64,000 nucleotides of DNA from Paracyclopina nana (GCA_019096065.1 JAGUCH010000009.1:2242001-2306000), one strand, 5' to 3'; positions 21,907 to 31,863 are shown, counted from the stretch's first letter. The notes: generated by a model not told the origin, from the letters alone. A program made the numbers and translations.

Positions 21907-23376
21907 ATGCCTATCAATCCTGATCTGCCGGCCATGGCACTACTTGATACTGGCTTGGATGTTTCAAAAGAGTCATTGCTCAATTCAGCCGGTATTTATC
22001 TGCAACATGTACCCCTGTCCTTGTTTCACTTAACATTTTTACTCTCAAAAGAGCACACTAATCAAACACACCTAAAAGTAACTTATGATCCTGCCAGAGA
22101 TGCTGTCTACCTGCTCTATCCCACTCTGCAAATCCCTTTCCCATACTTGTGGGTGCATGAAGGTTTGTTCAAGTTCTTGTGGAGAAATACAGAGCCAAGC
22201 CAGGTTGCATCATTCAACGGAAAGCACCAAGTTGATGGTGAAACATACTTCTCATTGAGCATTCGTCACTGGAAGGTCAAGTCTCAACACTATGTTTTTT
22301 TGTCAAGTAATGGTAACCTTTCAGATTCACTGCCGACACTGTACAAGCCTATTGTGCACCTGACCTGTCCCCAACTTTTGCACCCACCATTTGTTGGACC
22401 ACCCATCATTGCATCCATGGAAGTTGCATCGCCTCAGCAACATGTGTATGTTGAAAAGCAATTTAGAAATGCCCACTTTTTTGCTCTTTCCAAAGATTTC
22501 GAATCTGAGTTTGTTATTCAGTTATCTGACTCTGAAGGAAACCCACTGAGACTTCTACCAAACACAAAGCCTACAATTATCAGACTGTTAGCAAGACCGA
22601 TGGGAGAAAAGAGAGAACACACATTCTTTGCCACTGCAACATCAAGAGGAGGCAAGAAGAATTGCCTCTCTCTCTCTTTTGGATCTCAATTGAGTGTAGG
22701 GCAATGGAGCCTAGCCCTTGCAACAGTCATGTTCAGCCCTCGGTTTTCAAACAACCTCTCGGTTGAAGAAAGGCGAATTCATATTCTCAAAGAGTATGCC
22801 CCTAGTGCAAATAAGATGGCTGAGGAATTTGACATCATTATGCCATCAGGCATACTCTCTGTGGGTGAGCTCAAGCAATCTGTAACATCGCAAAGCAATT
22901 ATAGAGTCAAGTTGGACTTGGAGCCCATCCACCAGTGCGTCATTTTCCACCCACCAGAGAGCAATGCAAGGCTTACCCTCTCTATGAGCGCAAAATTGGC
23001 CCAGTTTTTGGGTGCCCAAATTCAAAAAGAGCAAATGAGCGCTAAATATCATGGCCACAAGATTGAATTTCCTCGGCCTGTTCAGCGAAGCAGTATTTCG
23101 CCCAATTGCATAGTTGTGTCTTGCAATGCTGTCCCAATTCAACCCATTGGAAAGCTTACGCTCCCAGCCCTTGGAATTGTACCAATTGAAACAACTAATT
23201 TAGAGGGTTTCATTTCATATGAGCCACCATCGCATCACTTTTTACCCATCTTAGTTTCAAGCGTAAGAAGAATTGAGTTTGAGCTCAGAACTCTGGAAGG
23301 CGCGCTCGTAAACTTTGATGAGGAGCATCCTGAAGAAGAAGTTGTGCTCAATCTAATTTTCAAGAGGAGTCATTAG
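21907..23376 (+). CDS. ~489-aa element protein of unknown function, left copy (capsid-associated candidate)
   Basis: It is read in the same direction as the integrase, 131 bases downstream, and converges on the polymerase gene. The sequence is beta-rich with no membrane segment or known catalytic motif. The C-terminus (RRIEFELRTLEGALVNF, then a charged stretch ending VVLNLIFKRSH) resembles, from memory only, C-termini of uncharacterised proteins found beside integrases in animal Mavericks. A structural virion role is inference. I chose the ATG at 21907 because the open frame upstream has no earlier in-frame ATG; a short upstream ATG at 21857 is in another frame. Confidence 0.6.
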   Translation: MPINPDLPAMALLDTGLDVSKESLLNSAGIYLQHVPLSLFHLTFLLSKEHTNQTHLKVTYDPARDAVYLLYPTLQIPFPYLWVHEGLFKFLWRNTEPSQVASFNGKHQVDGETYFSLSIRHWKVKSQHYVFLSSNGNLSDSLPTLYKPIVHLTCPQLLHPPFVGPPIIASMEVASPQQHVYVEKQFRNAHFFALSKDFESEFVIQLSDSEGNPLRLLPNTKPTIIRLLARPMGEKREHTFFATATSRGGKKNCLSLSFGSQLSVGQWSLALATVMFSPRFSNNLSVEERRIHILKEYAPSANKMAEEFDIIMPSGILSVGELKQSVTSQSNYRVKLDLEPIHQCVIFHPPESNARLTLSMSAKLAQFLGAQIQKEQMSAKYHGHKIEFPRPVQRSSISPNCIVVSCNAVPIQPIGKLTLPALGIVPIETTNLEGFISYEPPSHHFLPILVSSVRRIEFELRTLEGALVNFDEEHPEEEVVLNLIFKRSH

Positions 23377-23505
23377 TTATGTGTACTTGGAATTTTTTTA
23401 TTATGATCTGATATTGAAAGAAAAACCAAAAAAACCGAATAAAAAAAAATGGGTTGTTGTAGTAAATAAACACAACAATAAGAAAGGGAAAAAAGTCCTC
23501 ATTCA

Positions 23506-26500
23506 TTATTTGCATTCATCCACTCCCCTCAGCATGGTTTCTTGCTCCACTGATAGCCCCAAACATCTTCTGCATTTGCCCTTGAAAATGACAATTTCAG
23601 GTGAGCCAAGCGGACAACTGTGGTTGGAACAATCAAACCAATGACGCTTGAGGTCAGTGATGGTGAGGCATTTTTTTTTGAATCCATATGTCCCAAGCAA
23701 AAAAGTTTTCATGCGAATGCCGTAAAAAGTGGCGTATTTTCTCTTTTTTTCAATGTAGGTTTGAAAGTAGTCCTCGAATGTAAACTCTTTTTCTACTAGT
23801 CTTGAGGGGACACCTTTGCACCGCTTGTGCACCAAAGTTGCACCTTGCTTTGCTATCTTGAGCGCATAAGACTTGGGTCGAAGTGCAACACACTCCAAAA
23901 TTTCTTCGTCACCATTCACTTCAAGCTTCCAAAGATGCGGGTGATTTTTACGTGAATCATCATGCATTTCATGCTCTCTTGGAAAGTTTGAAGTATCTAA
24001 GAGATGCTTGAGACGGTGCAAATCTTTATCGGCATTCTTCTTGTCCACTTTGATGATGTATGAATCTGTGTCATGGTACTGAACTGAGAGACTGTCTGGC
24101 CAAACAGCGGCAAATTCAAAGTACAAATCATTATAAACTTTGTTTTTGGCCAACTCGAGAATGGCAAAAGCAAGGTAAATTGGCTTATTCAGGTGAACAC
24201 GCTTTGGTTGCATGTAAACAAATGTCAATCCTGAGCCCAGCTCTTTGAACCCCTTGAAGTTTGATGAGTTAACCCACTTTTGGATGTCAACGGGTCTTTT
24301 AGATACTTTCAGCTCAATGTAGCTGCGTACCTGCTCATTAGTTATTCCATAAATGGAGTTGGGGATAGACTTCAGCATGTTGCCTTCAAACTTTGTCTTT
24401 GCCCTGGCTCTGCGTTTGAGAAAATCCATCATAAAGTCTTGGCCAAAGGGGCGCTGATCAAATTCCAAAATTGAGTGGATTTTGTCCAATCGCATGCCTA
24501 TCCTAAGATAAGTTTGCAGCGTTGCCAAGTGGGTCATGTAATTCTTGCGTGGGAAATATGTTGCTGTGAGCAGTTTTTGTTGAAACTTATCCCGTCCCTC
24601 AATGTCCTTCATGAGGCGCCTAGTGAAGGCGGATACCATGTCTTGATCCACCGTCAGTGATTCAGGGCAGAGTGGAAAGTCACTTGTCTTCAAACAGATA
24701 CTTGCGGGGTAGTGCAAATCAACAAGAACAAAGTACCCTTTCCCCTCTGCCAAGGGGTTGATATCCATCAGGGGGAAATGCTCCACCTCTGCCGGTGAGA
24801 GCCACCGAAAACCACCAACTGGCAAGCTTAGCATAAAGCAAGAGCAATAAAGGCTATTTGCATCAATGTAATACACTGAGGCATCATCGGTTTTAGTGGT
24901 GTGATGCATGGAGGCAGAGCAAAGCCCTCCTCTGATTTGGGACTCAAACAGCTTGTAAGTGTCCAAATCGGTCAACAGTTCTAGCTCAACCTTGGTGAGC
25001 TTGAGAAATGAATCAAACCCCATCGATGGAAGAGTCATGTACCTCAGACTTTCAAGGCCCAGCGTCTCCATCATTTGCGATCGGTACACTTGCATGACCT
25101 CTGCCAATAGCAGGGTATCCAGATGCATGTACACCACCATGTAGTCTAGCATGGTCTGACATTCCAGCATTCTAAAGAGTTCCTTGCCTTTAGCATGTTC
25201 CTCTTTGGTAGCTGAGAAGTCTTGAATCAAGTCGCTGTAAAAGTGATCCCGAGCGGGAAACTCATGCCATACCTTGAGAGACTCAACACTGGTCACCAAC
25301 TGGTAGGGAAACGGTGCTTTAGTCAAAAGTTTTTCTTTTCGACTCAAATCAAAGGTTCCTTGCTTGTTCTTGCAAAGATCCGATTGGGCAAGAATCGGAT
25401 ATTTGTGGTTGCTGGCTTCCAGTGTCTTGGCTAAAGTGGCTAGGCTTGAGTTCAAATGATGCATACTGTCAATGCAAATGAAGCTGTTGAACTGCAGGCA
25501 ACTCAGCTTTTCCATGTTTTTTGGCAAAGCTTTGATGCTTCGAACGTGGTTATTTTCAATGCCTTTCAGAATGAAGGAAACATCATAGTGAAAAAGGTTG
25601 TGCATGACCACCACAATTTTCTGAGCTGAATCAGCCGCTTTCATGTTGCAAACATGGTGAGCGGCACCAATAAAGGCCCCTGAATTGTGGTTATGATGGG
25701 CCACAATGCGCTGGTATCCATCAGGGAGTTGATGCTGGGAACCATACCTCACGTCATAAACAGGATCAAAAGGCTCCAGACACAAGCAGCATCTTGGAGC
25801 GTCAAAAAAGCTATCCCATTCCCTGGCTCCCAAGGCAGCTGGGACAGAGGCCGAAATTTTTTTCAGCAGCAAAGGCTCCAGGTCCAGCAAGGCTCGGACA
25901 AATTTGGTGCCAGCACATCGAGCATCGCAAGTATCCCAAGCTTCATGAAGAAGGCGGCTTTCATGGTCAACAACCACAAATGAATATGAAATGGCTTCAT
26001 GAGAGTGAGTTTGCTCTGTGTATGGTGAATCCGAGTGTGAGTTGCATTTGCATTTTGCACCTATAGCAGTTTTTTCCAGGACGCACTTTTGGCAGGGCTG
26101 TTGCGTTGGCAAAAGAGCAGACTCAAAGTCACCATAGATGACGATTGGAGCTTGTATTTGACGATTTGTATTCTTAAATTGTAGAATGGGAGGCAAACCG
26201 TCATCAGTTCTTCGTGGCATGATTTCCTCGGGACCAAAAACAGGAAACGTGCCATCGATGTAATGGGAATACACGCAACACTTGTTTTGATGCTCTTCCA
26301 GTTTGGTAAATGAATAAAAGGTGTTTAAGCATCTTTCGCAAAATTTGCGACGTGTGTTCCTTGATTCCTGAGCTCCATGCTTGTAGGGAGCTAAAAACTT
26401 GTTGATGTTTTCAATCAGCAAGTATCTCCATTGTGTTTGGCCATCTGCTGATGGAATTCTCAAGAGGGGAACCAAGTACTTAGGCCTGTAGTTTTCAGGG

Positions 26501-26748
26501 GCTTGCAATGCTGTAACAATTGGCTGAACGCTGTTGTCATTTTCCAAGGAGAAGAGATGGATTGCAAAATTAAAGGTTCTTCCGTTTTGATGAACAAATT
26601 TTTCCACAAACTCAATTTCATCCTCGGTGAAAGGAGGTTGATTAAAATCTTGGGGTGAGCAATCAATGGCGTGAGCCAGAGCGTAGTAAAAAGAGGCGCG
26701 CTCATTGACGTCAAAATGTCTCAAGTGTTGCACTCTAGGAATGCTCAT
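23506..26748 (-). CDS. Protein-primed family-B DNA polymerase, left copy (1080 aa)
   Basis: Replicative polymerase of the Polinton/adintovirus type, which starts DNA synthesis from a terminal protein. Numbered from the ATG at 26748: zinc-knuckle-like C137/C140/H153/C157; exonuclease I D207/E209 (YGDFES); a Cys pair at 320/323 with an endonuclease-VII-like HNH patch H351-C367; exonuclease II H383-N384..Y388-D389; polymerase motif A D629 (YIDANSLY); motif B K793..N797..Y800-G801; motif C D893-T-D895-S; and K959-S-Y961. All catalytic residues are present, so this copy looks competent. Length suits the family. It converges with the 489-aa gene; stops are 130 bases apart. Confidence 0.93.
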   Translation of the reverse strand: MSIPRVQHLRHFDVNERASFYYALAHAIDCSPQDFNQPPFTEDEIEFVEKFVHQNGRTFNFAIHLFSLENDNSVQPIVTALQAPENYRPKYLVPLLRIPSADGQTQWRYLLIENINKFLAPYKHGAQESRNTRRKFCERCLNTFYSFTKLEEHQNKCCVYSHYIDGTFPVFGPEEIMPRRTDDGLPPILQFKNTNRQIQAPIVIYGDFESALLPTQQPCQKCVLEKTAIGAKCKCNSHSDSPYTEQTHSHEAISYSFVVVDHESRLLHEAWDTCDARCAGTKFVRALLDLEPLLLKKISASVPAALGAREWDSFFDAPRCCLCLEPFDPVYDVRYGSQHQLPDGYQRIVAHHNHNSGAFIGAAHHVCNMKAADSAQKIVVVMHNLFHYDVSFILKGIENNHVRSIKALPKNMEKLSCLQFNSFICIDSMHHLNSSLATLAKTLEASNHKYPILAQSDLCKNKQGTFDLSRKEKLLTKAPFPYQLVTSVESLKVWHEFPARDHFYSDLIQDFSATKEEHAKGKELFRMLECQTMLDYMVVYMHLDTLLLAEVMQVYRSQMMETLGLESLRYMTLPSMGFDSFLKLTKVELELLTDLDTYKLFESQIRGGLCSASMHHTTKTDDASVYYIDANSLYCSCFMLSLPVGGFRWLSPAEVEHFPLMDINPLAEGKGYFVLVDLHYPASICLKTSDFPLCPESLTVDQDMVSAFTRRLMKDIEGRDKFQQKLLTATYFPRKNYMTHLATLQTYLRIGMRLDKIHSILEFDQRPFGQDFMMDFLKRRARAKTKFEGNMLKSIPNSIYGITNEQVRSYIELKVSKRPVDIQKWVNSSNFKGFKELGSGLTFVYMQPKRVHLNKPIYLAFAILELAKNKVYNDLYFEFAAVWPDSLSVQYHDTDSYIIKVDKKNADKDLHRLKHLLDTSNFPREHEMHDDSRKNHPHLWKLEVNGDEEILECVALRPKSYALKIAKQGATLVHKRCKGVPSRLVEKEFTFEDYFQTYIEKKRKYATFYGIRMKTFLLGTYGFKKKCLTITDLKRHWFDCSNHSCPLGSPEIVIFKGKCRRCLGLSVEQETMLRGVDECK

Positions 26749-27017
26749 GGCGACTAAAGAACATGAGTGAGTCAACTGTGGGAATTCTATGCACGGGAGA
26801 AAGACTGAGAAAGCCTACCTGTCCCGCAAAACAGACATGTCTAAATGAAGAGTAATTTGACCGAGAAGTGGAATGTGCTTTTATTTACGTGTGATGAATA
26901 AATCATTGTGCACCATGATTGGTGGACTAGTTGATATGGACTAGTGGAGGTATTGGGGAAAAAAAAATGGTATCAGAAAATAATATGAGATCATGGACAC
27001 GCATGCAATAAAAAAAG

Positions 27018-27676
27018 CTATTCAATTAACTCATTGAAACCTTCATCCTCATCAGCCACTTCTCTTATGCGAACCCCGATGTCAATGCGTACGCTCTTTG
27101 CTCCCTCGATTTGACCACTAGGAATTAGAGCCTCCAGCTTGGTCACAGTTTCTTGCGCAGTGCGCATGTTCCTCGTAATGAGTCTCGAGGTGCGCTTGAG
27201 TGCATCATCATCCAATGTGCCGAAGCAAAAGATTGCTGCAATGGCAATGTTGACAATCTTGAGTGGCATTGCTGACACCCTCGCGAATGCAAATGGCGAC
27301 AGCATGGTGCGTCTTTGAATGTGCGCCTCAACATGAGAGACATAGGGTGAGGTCATCATGCTGGAGGGATCATGAAGTGCCATAAAATCCTTGACAATCC
27401 TCTTCATTGCATGGATGTGAGCTTTGAGCTCATAACATTGAAAGATGCCACGATGTATTGCCTAGAGTAAAAAAAAAATGCATGTAAGGTGAAGCTATTG
27501 CATAACCTATATCACACCTGACTGCATTCAAAACCATCAAGCCCCTCAAGGCCGGTGAGAGCAATGGTACCCGATTCAGCGCTGTCCTTTGCTGCTTGGA
27601 GATGGAATTCAATGCACCAAAAGAAGCGATCGACATCGATTGGACGGAGCACACCAAATTGAATCTCCATGTTCAT
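27018..27676 (-). CDS. Spliced 200-aa element gene, left copy
   Basis: Coding exons are 27518-27676 and 27018-27461, joined across a 56-base intron (GTGTGA..CTCTAG) that keeps the frame (53 plus 147 codons). The protein starts MNMEIQFGVLRPIDVDRFFW, and its second part has long helical stretches and an acidic C-terminus. I do not recognise it. The first exon is preceded by a good acceptor (TTTTTTGTTACAG), so it may be an internal exon continuing from the C2H2 gene upstream; a phase-0 donor exists near the end of that frame. It lies about 270 bases upstream of the polymerase start. Confidence 0.55.
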
Positions 27677-27881
27677 GTTGTCGTCAAACAAAATCTGTAA
27701 CAAAAAACCAGTGTCGGTGAGAAAAAAGAGTGTTTTGTGTGCTGGGAGGGGTGCAAAATGGGGCAAGAACCATACTTTAATTCTTTATGCATTTTTTTTG
27801 TCAGTTTTATGCCTTTTTTTTTTCCTTTGCCTCTGAGGATAATTTTTTTCACTTTTAATGTTTTTTTTTGTCTTTTTTTCA

Positions 27882-28562
27882 TCACTTTTTTCTCCCTTGT
27901 GGGAGCACATACACCAATGATGGCCAAATGTCCAGCACAATTTTTATGATGCCAAGATTGCACCAACCGCTCCCTTCCAACGACTCGAGGCTGTCAGCTC
28001 TTGCTTTAGCCTCTGAGACGGATTGCTTGAGAATAGATGATTGGGGGAGGGCGGTTGAAGTGCGTCTCCTGGCTAGTCTTATTGGCATGTCGAGGGTAGT
28101 CTCTTCCCTAGACATGCGTAATATGAAAACGATACTGAAGGTTGTGTCCCGGCCCAAAGGAACACTGTGCAAATGTTGGGACAAAAACTCATCGAAAGAA
28201 ATCAGATTGAAATTGGCGGCAAAGCTCCTTTTTTGGGAGGCAGCGGGTGTTGTTTCCATCCATTGGGTGGGAGCACGCTCACTGACGCTACAATGATGCT
28301 GATGAGCAAATAAGGCAACGGATGTCCGAAAAACGCGTCTGCAAGTGGGGCAGAAGTAATGGCGTTTCGGAACGTGGACTTTAGCGTGATGTCTAAGCGT
28401 AGCCTGCCTGGTAAATGATGCTGGACATTGTGGGCATTGATACAAGGATGGGGTCGCCTCTCTGCGAGGGCGAAATGGACATTGTTCAAGATGGTTGCGT
28501 AGAAGAGCGTAGGTAGAAGCACGAAAGCTTCGGCAACGTGGGCAAAGTATGACTTTAGGCAT
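27882..28562 (-). CDS. C2H2/C2HC zinc-finger protein, left copy (up to 226 aa)
   Basis: Three Cys/His clusters fall in the first about 95 residues: C7/C10..H24..C28; a classical C-x2-C-x12-H-x3-H finger beginning YQCPQCPASF; and a C-x2-C-x12-H-x3-C finger beginning YFCPTCRR. The rest is polar without a clear domain. Its likely role is DNA binding or regulation. The last about 10 residues may be intronic, because GTGTATGTG near 27910 could be a phase-0 donor joining this gene to the 200-aa gene downstream. The ATG at 28562 is preceded by an AT-rich stretch. Confidence 0.6.
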   Translation of the reverse strand: MPKVILCPRCRSFRASTYALLRNHLEQCPFRPRREATPSLYQCPQCPASFTRQATLRHHAKVHVPKRHYFCPTCRRVFRTSVALFAHQHHCSVSERAPTQWMETTPAASQKRSFAANFNLISFDEFLSQHLHSVPLGRDTTFSIVFILRMSREETTLDMPIRLARRRTSTALPQSSILKQSVSEAKARADSLESLEGSGWCNLGIIKIVLDIWPSLVYVLPQGRKK

Positions 28563-28642
28563 GACCTAAGAAGCCAAAATTGGTGGGGATAAGAGAAAAA
28601 GTGTAAGAATCGCAATGGTAGCATGAGGATCGAAGAGACGCT

Positions 28643-29541
28643 TCATTGGGCTGAAGCCAATGCAGTCAGCGAGTCTGAAAGAAAAGAAAACAATGAGCCA
28701 GTGATTGTGAGGTGTATGCGACACAAGATTAAATGCCTCATCATCTATGGGCTTTTAGCCCTCTCCACGTTAGAGTTGATATTTTTATTGCTGAAGAACT
28801 ATCAGCTTGTATAATAATATTAACGTTTCTAATGAGCATAATAAACGCTGTATGTGCAGTACCTTCGATTTCGTTTAAGGCTTCCTTGAACTCACGTAGC
28901 TCAGTGAGCGGCATTGTGTAGGTGAAACTATTGGCTTTCTGGCCCAGCACCACAAAGTGCTGCACGCGGGGCTCGCCATCCGCCATCAGAAACAAATGCT
29001 CTTCTTTTGCAATGTAGCGCCACTCGGAAAAGCCAAAGGAAAGGTACTTTGGGCGAAGAATGAGTCGATGATAGGCAGGTCGGCAGTACAATGTGCCCTC
29101 TGCCATATAGTGGTCAGCAAGCTCAGGGGTCGGTAGAGGGTGCGGGCAATCAGGGGTGATGGGGCATTGGAGATAAGGGCGACATAACAAGATGCCTAGG
29201 CCTTTCGATGACCTGGGGCCGGCCTTCCTTGAGCCGCTGCTCGGTGGGACGGGAAAGAGGGCCACTCGTCCCCCATCCTCATCGCGCGCCGCCTTCTTCA
29301 TTATAGATGGCCCTCGAGGCGAAGCCTCGCCAAAACTTGGCTCAGGACATTGTCTGAGAAGCTGGCGGATGCCTTCTTCGTCAATTTCCCGCGCCGCCGC
29401 CGTCGCCGCCGCTGGGATGCCCGCCGAGGCCGGGCGCCGCCTCTGCGCCGGCGCGCAGCTGCTGAGGCGGGCATCCCAGCGGCGGCGACGGCGGCGGCGC
29501 GGGAAATTGACGAAGAAGGCATCCGCCAGCTTCTCAGACAA
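28643..29541 (-). CDS. GC-rich element gene cut by the palindrome centre, left copy
   Basis: An open frame of 266 codons (29541 to 28741) starts in the opposite arm, crosses the 40-base loop and runs outward. A donor at 28862 (CGAAG|GTACTG) and an acceptor ending CTTTCAG at about 28675 would splice it to a short last exon (28643-28674). The first about 25 residues (an Arg-rich run) are antisense to the gene's own 5' part, so they are a product of the fold-back; the true N-terminus is probably lost. An internal Met in IMKKAARDEDGG could serve as start. The C-terminal half has aromatic residues and ends with LTELREFKEALNEIE. A PC4-like coactivator was considered but is not secure. Confidence 0.45.
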
Positions 29542-30248
29542 TGTCCTGAGCCAAGTTTTGGCGAGGCTTCGCCTCGAGGGCCATCTATAATGAAGAAGGC
29601 GGCGCGCGATGAGGATGGGGGACGAGTGGCCCTCTTTCCCGTCCCACCGAGCAGCGGCTCAAGGAAGGCCGGCCCCAGGTCATCGAAAGGCCTAGGCATC
29701 TTGTTATGTCGCCCTTATCTCCAATGCCCCATCACCCCTGATTGCCCGCACCCTCTACCGACCCCTGAGCTTGCTGACCACTATATGGCAGAGGGCACAT
29801 TGTACTGCCGACCTGCCTATCATCGACTCATTCTTCGCCCAAAGTACCTTTCCTTTGGCTTTTCCGAGTGGCGCTACATTGCAAAAGAAGAGCATTTGTT
29901 TCTGATGGCGGATGGCGAGCCCCGCGTGCAGCACTTTGTGGTGCTGGGCCAGAAAGCCAATAGTTTCACCTACACAATGCCGCTCACTGAGCTACGTGAG
30001 TTCAAGGAAGCCTTAAACGAAATCGAAGGTACTGCACATACAGCGTTTATTATGCTCATTAGAAACGTTAATATTATTATACAAGCTGATAGTTCTTCAG
30101 CAATAAAAATATCAACTCTAACGTGGAGAGGGCTAAAAGCCCATAGATGATGAGGCATTTAATCTTGTGTCGCATACACCTCACAATCACTGGCTCATTG
30201 TTTTCTTTTCTTTCAGACTCGCTGACTGCATTGGCTTCAGCCCAATGA
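29350..30248 (+). CDS. GC-rich element gene cut by the palindrome centre, right copy
   Basis: Mirror copy of the 28643-29541 gene: first exon 29350-30028, donor CGAAG|GTACTG, acceptor CTTTCAG, last exon 30217-30248 ending TGA. Reading through the intron instead would stop at 30150. The two copies overlap head to head over 29350-29541, so each supplies the other's artificial N-terminus. The two loops are read on opposite strands, so residues about 26-40 differ between copies while the rest agrees. Confidence 0.45.
29426..29465. repeat. 40-base GC-rich loop at the palindrome centre
   Basis: These 40 bases are the only part of the element without a mirror copy. They are about 80% G+C and contain self-complementary pieces such as GCGCCGGCGC. 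The flanking arm ends are GCC/GGC repeats, which would favour strand fold-back. Confidence 0.75.
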
Positions 30249-30328
30249 AGCGTCTCTTCGATCCTCATGCTACCATTGCGATTCTTACACTTTTTCTCTT
30301 ATCCCCACCAATTTTGGCTTCTTAGGTC

Positions 30329-30968
30329 ATGCCTAAAGTCATACTTTGCCCACGTTGCCGAAGCTGTGGCTTCTACCTACGCTCTTCTACGCAACCATCT
30401 TGAACAATGTCCATTTCGCCCTCGCAGAGAGGCGACCCCATCCTTGTATCAATGCCCACAATGTCCAGCATCATTTACCAGGCAGGCTACGCTTAGACAT
30501 CACGCTAAAGTCCACGTTCCGAAACGCCATTACTTCTGCCCCACTTGCAGACGCTGCTGGACATCCGTTGCCTTATTTGCTCATCAGCATCATTGTAGCG
30601 TCAGTGAGCGTGCTCCCACCCAATGGATGGAAACAACACCCGCTGCCTCCCAAAAAAGGAGCTTTGCCGCCAATTTCAATCTGATTTCTTTCGATGAGTT
30701 TTTGTCCCAACATTTGCACAGTGTTCCTTTGGGCCGGGACACAACCTTCAGTATCGTTTTCATATTACGCATGTCTAGGGAAGAGACTACCCTCGACATG
30801 CCAATAAGACTAGCCAGGAGACGCACTTCAACCGCCCTCCCCCAATCATCTATTCTCAAGCAATCCGTCTCAGAGGCTAAAGCAAGAGCTGACAGCCTCG
30901 AGACGTTGAAAGTGAGCGATTGGTGCAATCTTGGCATCATAAAAATTGTGCTGGACATTTGGCCATAA
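30329..30968 (+). pseudogene. C2H2 zinc-finger gene, right copy, damaged
   Basis: Mirror of 27882-28562. A two-base loss near 30355 shifts the frame a few residues after the ATG at 30329. A three-base loss near 30555 removes one residue beside the third finger. A substitution near 30966 creates TAA. The open stretch from 30267 to 30968 therefore enters the finger-coding frame with an unrelated N-terminus. Consensus error rather than biological decay remains possible. Confidence 0.55.
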
Positions 30969-31204
30969 TTGGTGTATTTGCTCCCACAAGGGAGAAAAAG
31001 TGATGAAAAAAGACAAAAAAACATTAAAAGTGAAAAAAATTATCCTCAGAGGCAAAGGAAAAAAAAAGGCATAAAACTGACAAAAAAAATGCATAAAGAA
31101 TTAAAGTATGGTTCTTGCCCCATTTTGCACCCCTCCCAGCACACAAAACACTCTTTTTTCTCACCGACACTGGTTTTTTGTTACAGATTTTGTTTGACGA
31201 CAAC

Positions 31205-31863
31205 ATGAACATGGAGATTCAATTTGGTGTGCTCCGTCCAATCGATGTCGATCGCTTCTTTTGGTGCATTGAATTCCATCTCCAAGCAGCAAAGGACAGC
31301 GCTGAATCGGGTACCATTGCTCTCACCGGCCTTGAGGGGCTTGATGGTTTTGAATGCAGTCAGGTGTGATATAGGTTATGCAATAGCTTCACCTTACATG
31401 CATTTTTTTTTTACTCTAGGCAATACATCGTGGCATCTTTCAATGTTATGAGCTCAAAGCTCACATCCATGCAATGAAGAGGATTGTCAAGGATTTTATG
31501 GCACTTCATGATCCCTCCAGCATGATGACCTCACCCTATGTCTCTCATGTTGAGGCGCACATTCAAAGACGCACCATGCTGTCGCCATTTGCATTCGCGA
31601 GGGTGTCAGCAATGCCACTCAAGATTGTCAACATTGCCATTGCAGCAATCTTTTGCTTCGGCACATTGGATGATGATGCACTCAAGCGCACCTCGAGACT
31701 CATTACGAGGAACATGCGCACTGCGCAAGAAACTGTGACCAAGCTGGAGGCTCTAATTCCTAGTGGTCAAATCGAGGGAGCAAAGAGCGTACGCATTGAC
31801 ATCGGGGTTCGCATAAGAGAAGTGGCTGATGAGGATGAAGGTTTCAATGAGTTAATTGAATAG
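31205..31863 (+). CDS. Spliced 200-aa element gene, right copy
   Basis: Coding exons are 31205-31363 and 31420-31863, with the same 56-base intron, phase and length as the left copy. No difference affects the protein that I could see, making this one of the best-conserved genes between arms. It is followed by the polymerase start at 32134. Confidence 0.55.

Larger units (their letters stand above)
18531..29425 (+). repeat. Left arm of the giant palindrome
   Basis: This arm matches 29466-40347 in reverse complement over its full length, apart from scattered short indels and substitutions. Its genes are mostly intact: IAP2, integrase, the 489-aa gene and polymerase are open. It therefore looks like the better-preserved or better-polished copy. 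Confidence 0.93.

Noticed and set aside
22846-23142. Antisense open frame inside the 489-aa gene, mirrored at 35739-36035
   Set aside because: It is a shadow of a longer conserved gene on the other strand, with no domain of its own.
28643-30248. PC4-type transcription coactivator identity for the central GC-rich gene
   Set aside because: Only a vague resemblance in the C-terminal helix; no clear match to PC4 DNA-binding residues.
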